Assembly: GCA_903871875.1 (NCBI GenBank)
Contig: CAIQIR010000158.1
Coordinates: 62,001-126,000, forward strand
DNA: 64,000 bases
Direction of reading: 5' to 3'
Source of the DNA: an uncultured Schlesneria sp.
GTDB lineage: Bacteria > Planctomycetota > Planctomycetia > Planctomycetales > Planctomycetaceae
How positions within the stretch are numbered: the first letter of the stretch is position 1; each line of letters starts with the position of its first letter. Below, in pieces: positions 58,298 through 64,000 of this stretch. A program made the translations under genes and the position numbers. Under the pieces are notes generated by a model. The model searched no databases. It saw nothing but the letters and a program-made list of their open reading frames with translations, and had not been told where the DNA came from.

Positions 58298-59764
58298 TCA
58301 GGCCGATCGAAGGATGTCGCGGATAACTTTGGCTGGCTGAACACCGGTTAGTTTTTCGCGCAGCCCATGCTGGTCAACATACAATTCGTCGTGATTCAGT
58401 CCGAGAAGATGCAGAATCGTGGCGTGCCAGTCGGGTACGCTGACTCGGTTTTCGACCGCGGTAAAACCAAGTTCGTCGGTCGCGCCATATGTCAGTCCGC
58501 GTTTGACGCCGCCACCTGCAAACCAACAGCAAGCGGCGTTCTTGTTGTGATCGCGGCCGGATTTGCGTTCATCCTTGTCGGCGGACAGCTGGGCGATCGG
58601 CAATCGGCCGAATTCACCTCCCCAGATCACGAGCGTCTCGTCGAGCAACCCGCGTTGTTTCAAATCTTGCAACAGGCCTGCGATCGGCAAGTCCGTGCGG
58701 TCACAGGCGGCCTTCATGTCGGTGGCCAATCCGGTGTGATTGTCCCAGATCTGTGCGTTGATAAACAATTGTACGAAACGGACCCCGCGCTCAATCAATC
58801 GACGAGCGATCAAACAGCGACGTCCATACGAATCGGTTGTGGGCTGGCCAATGCCGTACTGTTCTTGTGTTGGCTGAGTTTCCTGAGAAAGGTCGAGAGC
58901 CTCACTCGCGGAAAGTTGCATCCGGGCGGCTAATTCATAGGTGCCAATTCTTGCTTCCAGATTGGGCTGACCCGGCCGGCGGCCTTTGTGCATCTGATCC
59001 AACCGATGCAGCAGATCACGCTGCAGTCGGATGATTTCCGGTGGATCATCGGATTCAGGTCGCAGGTTCAGCACGGGCGAACCAGTGGAACGGAAACGAG
59101 TTCCCTGATAGATCGGTGGCAAAAAACCGGAGTGCCAATTCTCGACTCCATTGATCGGCAGCCCCAACGGATCATCTAATACGACGTACGCGGGCAGGTT
59201 TTGCGATTCGCTTCCTAACCCATAGGTCACCCACGATCCCAAGGTGGGATAGCCCGAGACCATGCGGTTGGACTGAATCAAATAGAGCGCCGGTTCGTGC
59301 GTGATATTCGTGGTGTAAAGCGAACGGATCAGGGTGAGATCGTCGACTTGTTTCGCGATCTGCGGAAGGGCATCGGAAACCCACATGCCACATTCACCTC
59401 GTTGGGCAAATTTGAACGGGCTGCGCATCAGGGCACCCGCGTCTTTGACGTTTTCCACTTCGCCGGCGATCTTGTCGAAATAGGCCTCGCCGTGGTGTTT
59501 GTCGAGTTCTGGTTTGGGGTCAAACAAGTCCATCTGACTCGGGCCGCCATTCATAAACAGATGAATGACCGATTTGGCCTGGGCCGGCCGACTGGTGCGG
59601 CGAGGCAATAAGTTGGGAACTTCACTGGAGGAATCGGCTCGTAGCTCGTCACCCAACAGATGCAACAACGCAGCTCCACAAATTCCCGTCCGCATATCCG
59701 AGAAGAAATCGCGACGAGTGATCGTGTGATTTTGTGTCGTGAATTGATCTGCGTCACGCATCAT
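58298..59764 (-). CDS. DUF1501 domain protein, partner of the DUF1549/1553 protein
   Basis: The protein has 488 residues. It begins with a signal-like region (TITRRDFFSDMRTGICGAALLHLLG). DUF1501 marks: VIHLFMNGGPSQMDLFDPKPELDKHHGE, YTTNITHEPALYLIQSN, and VIWGGEFGRLPIAQLS near the C-terminus. It starts eight bases after the DUF1549/1553 stop, so the two are surely cotranscribed. Such pairs are a planctomycete hallmark and are thought to act together in the periplasm on sulfated or phosphorylated polymers. The substrate is unknown. Confidence 0.94.
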   Translation of the reverse strand: MMRDADQFTTQNHTITRRDFFSDMRTGICGAALLHLLGDELRADSSSEVPNLLPRRTSRPAQAKSVIHLFMNGGPSQMDLFDPKPELDKHHGEAYFDKIAGEVENVKDAGALMRSPFKFAQRGECGMWVSDALPQIAKQVDDLTLIRSLYTTNITHEPALYLIQSNRMVSGYPTLGSWVTYGLGSESQNLPAYVVLDDPLGLPINGVENWHSGFLPPIYQGTRFRSTGSPVLNLRPESDDPPEIIRLQRDLLHRLDQMHKGRRPGQPNLEARIGTYELAARMQLSASEALDLSQETQPTQEQYGIGQPTTDSYGRRCLIARRLIERGVRFVQLFINAQIWDNHTGLATDMKAACDRTDLPIAGLLQDLKQRGLLDETLVIWGGEFGRLPIAQLSADKDERKSGRDHNKNAACCWFAGGGVKRGLTYGATDELGFTAVENRVSVPDWHATILHLLGLNHDELYVDQHGLREKLTGVQPAKVIRDILRSA

Positions 59765-59772
59765 TCAGGGCC

Positions 59773-62586
59773 TTAATCGATGTACAAGAATTCGGCCGAA
59801 TTCAAAATGGTGTGACAGAGCGTCGCCAAGGCGCGCCGTGTCGCTTCGTTGGGGGAAGCGTCTCCCGCCGCCTTCGGTTGATTGCGCCAGCCAGCTTTCA
59901 ATTGGGCCAGTGATTCGACGCAGGTCGTTAGTTCGTTGGGATCAGGAACGCGACCCAGGACGATCCGGTAGACTTGCTCGATTTGCTGCGTGTCTGCTGA
60001 TCCTGCCCCCGCTGTTTCCTTCTGTCGCTCGACGTCGCGAAGCGCGCGATCGGCCAATTGTCTTGCCAGTTGTCGAATGGCCTCGTCATTCCAAAGATGC
60101 AATGCCTGGGTGGGAACCAGCGAATCGGTTCGCTGCAAACAATTCGGATTCATCGCGGGAAGATCGAAGCTTTCGAGCAGTGATGGCGGATGTTTTCGCA
60201 GTTGTTCGACATAGATGCTTCGTCGGAGACCGGTCAGCACCAGGCCGTCGCCGCGCACACGAACCGGCTCTGCGGGGCCTCCACAAGTATCATTCAGTTC
60301 ATCGGCCACCATCAGGATGGTGTCGCGCAGTTCTTCGGCATCCAGTCGCTGAAGTGGCATGCGGGACAGCAGCCAGTTCGCGGAGTCGATCGTTTTGGTT
60401 TTTTCGCTGACCAGCGATTCCTGGCGATAGGTTGTGGACACGACCAATTGGCGGTGCAGCGATTTCATGCTCCAGCCGCGGCGTATGAAGTCGATTGCCA
60501 ATTGATCGAGCAATTCGGGATGTGTTGGCCGGTCACCCATCTTTCCGAAGTTTCCGAGGCTGTGGACGATTCCCTGGCCGAAGTGGTACTTCCAAATTCG
60601 ATTGACCATCACGCGTGCGGTCAGCGGCTGCTCCGGATCCACCAGCCAATGGGCGAATGCCAGTCGACGACCGGTGGATGTTGCACCCGGTCGTGGCGAC
60701 GCAATTTCGAACCGTTTATCGGGATTGCTCAGCACAGCAGGAACGCCAGGCGAAACGAGGGAGCCGGGGGTCGCATAGTTTCCGCGTCGATACATGTATG
60801 TGGGTGACGGTTCGCCGCGATCCCACAGTGCCATGATCCGTGGTTCGGGTTGCTTCTGCGATTCCAGACTTTGGATCTGCTTGTCCAATTCAGGGGTTTT
60901 CGGTTGTGCGTTCAGTGCGTCCAGTTGTCGCTGGATGCTCGCCTGATGTTCTTCCCACTTCTGGCGTTCTGCGGATGTGACTTGCGACAGAAAGCGTTCA
61001 CCCATACCCGCACTCAGAGCCCCGCCGTAGTTTTTGAGTTGTGGTTTCAGCCAATCGTGTTCGTCATACGCGCCCTTGAACAGGGCCACCAAGCGGTAGT
61101 AATCCCGCTGCGGAATCGGATCGAACTTGTGAGTGTGACATCGTGCACATTTGAATGTCAGTCCCATGATGCCTGAGCCCAGGACATCGATGGAATCGGC
61201 CGTGACTTCCAAGCGATCGGGAACGAATCCGGTCAAATTTGCCCAGGTTGGATCAGGAGCCAATCGTAAAAACGCCGTGGCGACGAGGTTGTCTTCGAGC
61301 TCTTGAGTGACCGTCGTGGCGTGTTCGTAGTCGGCCAATTCATCGCCAGCGATTTGCTCCAGCAAAAAACGGTCATACGGTTTATCGACATTCAGAGATC
61401 GAATGACGTAGTCACGGTAACGCCAGGCGAACGGGCGTGGCAGATGTTGTTCGCGTCGTCCTTCGCAATCGGAATACCCCGCCACATCCAACCAGTGACG
61501 CCCCCAGCGTTCTCCATAACGAGGCGACGCCAGTAGCCGATCGACAACACGTTCGTACGCGTCAGGCGCCGCGTCCTGCAGAAACTCTTGAGCTTCGGAG
61601 GGTGTCGGTGGCAATCCGGTCAGATCAAAAGAGACTCGACGAAGAAGCACCAATCGCTCGGCAGGGTTCGAGAAGGTCAAGCCTTTCTCGAACAGCTTTT
61701 GAGCAACGAACGCATCCACGGGGGTGTGTAGTCTGTTTGAATCTTGATTTCGGAACGCCTCGGCGACTTGGGGAATCGGACTCGCTCGCGGCGGTTGGAA
61801 CGACCAGAATTCCCGATCTTGAGGGCGAACTAAGGGGTCATTGGCTGTCGCCGCCAGATCAGGCTCTTCTTGAGCGATTGGGGCACCTAGTTCAATCCAG
61901 CGGGCAAGCGTTTTTGTTTCTTCGGGATCCATCGGTTTGACAGAGACTTCGGTCAACCGCGGGTGCGGTGGCATTTCCTCTGCGTGAATGCGTTTGACCA
62001 TCAAGCTCTCTTCGGGTTTGCCGAGAACAAATGCGGGCCCCGATTTTCCCCCGCGTATCATCGATTCTCGATTGCGAAGATCGAGTCCGCCTTCTTGCTT
62101 GTGCCGTCCATGACAGATGGTACATCGCAACAGCAAGATGGGGACGACGTCGTGCTGAGTGATCTCGCGAGCAGGGTCGGCTGAACCCTTGCCGAACGAG
62201 GCACCGTCATCAATCCAGCGGCGAATCAATTCGAGTTCCGCTCCGGTCAATGTCCCCTGTTGATCAGGCGGCATTTCGCCCTGCTTGACCATTTCAAACA
62301 GGCGGCTTTCGGCCGAATTGCCGGCAATGATTACCGCCCCGGATTCGCCGCCTTTTTGGATCATTGCCGCAGTATGCAGGGCCAGTTCGCTCTTTTGGAC
62401 ATTCGGACCATGACATTTTCCGCATTTCTCTTTGAGCAGCGGCTGAATATCCGATTCGAATGAAACGGCTTTGGGCTCGGCGGCGGAATTCTCTTCCGAC
62501 TGGGCCAAGTTGCAGCAAGAGGCCGCGATTCCCAGCCAGCAAATGGTGCTGACCAGCGTCGTTCCGGCAAGTCGAATAGATCTCAT
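59773..62586 (-). CDS. DUF1549/DUF1553 protein with two N-terminal cytochrome c domains
   Basis: The protein has 937 residues. ATG 62586 starts a signal region (MRSIRLAGTTLVSTICWLGIAASC). Two planctomycete cytochrome-c-like domains follow, with CGKCH (55-59) and CTICH (155-159). A DUF1549 domain at about 310-520 contains another CxxCH (CARCHTHKFDPIP), and a DUF1553 domain spans about 650-910 (RRLAFAHWLVDPEQPLTARVMVNRIWKYHFG). This is the classic redox/unknown partner of DUF1501 proteins, exported to the periplasm. It is the first gene of the pair and is divergent from pyrE. Confidence 0.94.
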   Translation of the reverse strand: MRSIRLAGTTLVSTICWLGIAASCCNLAQSEENSAAEPKAVSFESDIQPLLKEKCGKCHGPNVQKSELALHTAAMIQKGGESGAVIIAGNSAESRLFEMVKQGEMPPDQQGTLTGAELELIRRWIDDGASFGKGSADPAREITQHDVVPILLLRCTICHGRHKQEGGLDLRNRESMIRGGKSGPAFVLGKPEESLMVKRIHAEEMPPHPRLTEVSVKPMDPEETKTLARWIELGAPIAQEEPDLAATANDPLVRPQDREFWSFQPPRASPIPQVAEAFRNQDSNRLHTPVDAFVAQKLFEKGLTFSNPAERLVLLRRVSFDLTGLPPTPSEAQEFLQDAAPDAYERVVDRLLASPRYGERWGRHWLDVAGYSDCEGRREQHLPRPFAWRYRDYVIRSLNVDKPYDRFLLEQIAGDELADYEHATTVTQELEDNLVATAFLRLAPDPTWANLTGFVPDRLEVTADSIDVLGSGIMGLTFKCARCHTHKFDPIPQRDYYRLVALFKGAYDEHDWLKPQLKNYGGALSAGMGERFLSQVTSAERQKWEEHQASIQRQLDALNAQPKTPELDKQIQSLESQKQPEPRIMALWDRGEPSPTYMYRRGNYATPGSLVSPGVPAVLSNPDKRFEIASPRPGATSTGRRLAFAHWLVDPEQPLTARVMVNRIWKYHFGQGIVHSLGNFGKMGDRPTHPELLDQLAIDFIRRGWSMKSLHRQLVVSTTYRQESLVSEKTKTIDSANWLLSRMPLQRLDAEELRDTILMVADELNDTCGGPAEPVRVRGDGLVLTGLRRSIYVEQLRKHPPSLLESFDLPAMNPNCLQRTDSLVPTQALHLWNDEAIRQLARQLADRALRDVERQKETAGAGSADTQQIEQVYRIVLGRVPDPNELTTCVESLAQLKAGWRNQPKAAGDASPNEATRRALATLCHTILNSAEFLYID

Positions 62587-62789
62587 CGGCAAGCCACCCT
62601 GTTCGACAGCCACGACCCAATCAAAACCGGAATCCAAGCATCGGAACGTCGTCCCCACATGATAATCGATCGCCAGCGAAATAGGCACTGCTTTTCCCCC
62701 AGTTCACATTTCGTATCGCTTTTGTCCGTGTCCGTGGGCCAGTACCATGTCGCGATGACTGACAGGAATTCTTACAAGGATTTGATTTG

Positions 62790-63347
62790 ATGTTTGACCG
62801 ACAGAAGTTGAAAGATCTTTTTCTCGCACGAGCCCTTAAATTTGGCGAATTCACGTTGGCATCTGGCAAAAAGTCCAGCTACTACCTTGATGGGAAGCAG
62901 ATTTCGCTCCATTCGACCGGCCTGCGGCTTGTCAGCCAGGGATTGCTCGAACTGTTGGCAGATGTCGATTTTGCGGCGATTGGCGGGATGACGATCGGAG
63001 CCGATCCGATCGTCGGCGGCGTGCTTGTGGCGGCGGCCGAACAGGGCCGATCACTCGATGGATTTCTGGTGCGGAAAGAGCCCAAGGGGCATGGCACACA
63101 GAGGTATATCGAAGGGCCCGTAACACCTGGTACGAAGGTCGTTGTCATTGATGACGTTGTCACGACGGGAGGCAGCGCGCTGCAGGCCGCCGAACGCGTG
63201 ATCGAGTTCGGCTGTGAAGTGGTCTGCGTTGTCGGGATTATCGATCGCAAAGAGGGCGGGGCGGCGAATTTCGCCAGCAAGAAGATTCCCTTCCGTTCCC
63301 TACTATCGATTGAAGACTTTGGGATCGCGCCGCCGGCGGGGAATTGA
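62790..63347 (+). CDS. pyrE: orotate phosphoribosyltransferase
   Basis: This enzyme converts orotate and PRPP to OMP in pyrimidine synthesis. The protein has 185 residues. ATG 62790 follows AAGGA. Motifs: SGKKSSYYLDGKQ near the N-terminus, GADPIVGGVL, FLVRKEPKGHGT (the catalytic Lys loop) and the PRPP-binding VVVIDDVVTTGGSALQA. It is cytoplasmic and a single gene. Confidence 0.96.
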   Translation: MFDRQKLKDLFLARALKFGEFTLASGKKSSYYLDGKQISLHSTGLRLVSQGLLELLADVDFAAIGGMTIGADPIVGGVLVAAAEQGRSLDGFLVRKEPKGHGTQRYIEGPVTPGTKVVVIDDVVTTGGSALQAAERVIEFGCEVVCVVGIIDRKEGGAANFASKKIPFRSLLSIEDFGIAPPAGN

Positions 63348-63394
63348 TTGCCGTGGCGGCGTTCAGGCTGCCGTCACGACGGCTCTCAACATCA

Positions 63395-64000
63395 TCAGGA
63401 ATACCAATGATCGAGAACCTCGCGCCACGCCGCCACGCTGCGTGCTGTCGCGAAGGCGCTGCGGACTTCGGCATGATGCGAATGCATTCTGGCGAACTTG
63501 ATGCCGAACATTCGCATTGTCGACAGGGTCTGACTTTCTTCGGTTGATTGCAGGCAGAGTTCGCACTGCAGGTTCAGAACTCGGCGTTGTTCCGAAACGT
63601 CGGGTTCGAGTTGTGGTAAACCGGCAGCGAGTCGGCGGACCTGCTCGAAAATCCAGGGATTGCCGATTGCCCCGCGCGCGACAGAAACTCCGTCGACGCC
63701 AGTGTCACGAAGCATTTCCAGGCAGGCCTGTGCGGTAAACAGATCGCCACTTCCGATGATTGTTTTCGCGCCGGCATGCTGTTTCACTTCGCGCAGGAAG
63801 TCCCAATTGCTGGGGCCGACGTACCGCTGCTCGACGGTCCGGCCATGCACGGTGACGGCTGCGACACCACGTGCGAATGCTCCGTCCAGAATGCGAAAGA
63901 ACCGTTCGCGACTTTCATCGGAATCGTCCAGGCCGCGTCGCATCTTCAGTGTGACCGGTATGTGGTCCGGCACTGCGGCTCGAGTGCGGCTGACGATTTC
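63395..64000 (-). CDS. tRNA-dihydrouridine synthase, C-terminal part (runs off the right edge)
   Basis: The frame is open to the right edge on the minus strand, so the N-terminal part lies outside the window. About 200 residues are visible. DusB-type marks: VTLKMRRGLDD, AVTVHGRTVEQRYVGPSNW, IIGSGDLFTAQACLEML and VDGVSVARGAIGNPWIFEQ, which form the FMN-binding half of the barrel, followed by the C-terminal helical domain. Dus enzymes reduce uridine to dihydrouridine in tRNA. The catalytic Cys would lie outside the visible part. Its 3' end converges on pyrE (47-base gap). Confidence 0.92.
   Translation of the reverse strand, partial: EIVSRTRAAVPDHIPVTLKMRRGLDDSDESRERFFRILDGAFARGVAAVTVHGRTVEQRYVGPSNWDFLREVKQHAGAKTIIGSGDLFTAQACLEMLRDTGVDGVSVARGAIGNPWIFEQVRRLAAGLPQLEPDVSEQRRVLNLQCELCLQSTEESQTLSTMRMFGIKFARMHSHHAEVRSAFATARSVAAWREVLDHWYS

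Overview
The window looks like a chromosomal stretch of a planctomycete (class Planctomycetia). The evidence is the set of families present: two DUF1501 proteins, a DUF1549/DUF1553 protein with planctomycete cytochrome-c domains, a PVC-type membrane-bound dehydrogenase, a DUF1559 prepilin-like protein, a Tat-exported Gfo/Idh/MocA oxidoreductase, an orphan tetrahydromethanopterin-pathway formyltransferase, two GroELs around one GroES, and many large secreted proteins of unknown function. Gene density is normal. I see no rRNA, tRNA, CRISPR array, transposase or prophage gene. Genus cannot be fixed from the sequence alone.

Layout. 1-2.3 kb: the start of a minus-strand dehydrogenase, then about 1.35 kb without a convincing gene but with a promoter-like site and a short GCCAAC repeat. 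2.3-14 kb: a large secreted protein, a PanF-like symporter with its YhdT-like partner, a DedA protein, an Nramp-like transporter carrying a dockerin-like calcium loop, and a long TPR protein. 14-16.6 kb: a minus-strand operon (DUF1559, a small CxxC protein, DUF6580) behind a cobalamin riboswitch. 16.8-21.8 kb: purF, then an HtrA-like protein with all three catalytic residues lost and a hydrolase domain fused on, then an oxidoreductase, tightly packed. 22-31.7 kb: mixed metabolic genes (MBL hydrolase, nadC, TIM-barrel isomerase, nucleoside deoxyribosyltransferase, sigma-54 response regulator, ftr, acyltransferase). 31.8-38.7 kb: secreted proteins, including an active-type trypsin-like protease and a cytochrome c'-like protein. 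38.7-43 kb: rsmA-guaB-hisC-hisB. 43-45.8 kb: a symporter, a 54-residue membrane protein and a glutamine-amidotransferase-like protein. 46-48.4 kb: a methyltransferase and a DUF1501 protein. 48.8-54.8 kb: a chaperone cluster (groEL-groES-groEL-dnaJ-grpE). 55.3-58.3 kb: a FliJ-like protein, ispG and a secreted calpain-like protease. 58.3-64 kb: DUF1501 + DUF1549/1553 pair, pyrE, and the 3' part of a dihydrouridine synthase gene.

The strongest candidates for new biology are the cobalamin riboswitch operon, which links B12 to a DUF1559 protein, a CxxC protein and a DUF6580 membrane protein; the dead HtrA-PDZ-hydrolase fusion coupled to an oxidoreductase whose EKP motif is changed; and the symporter, microprotein and amidotransferase-like operon. 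Functions are inferred from sequence families recognised by eye. No database search was run.
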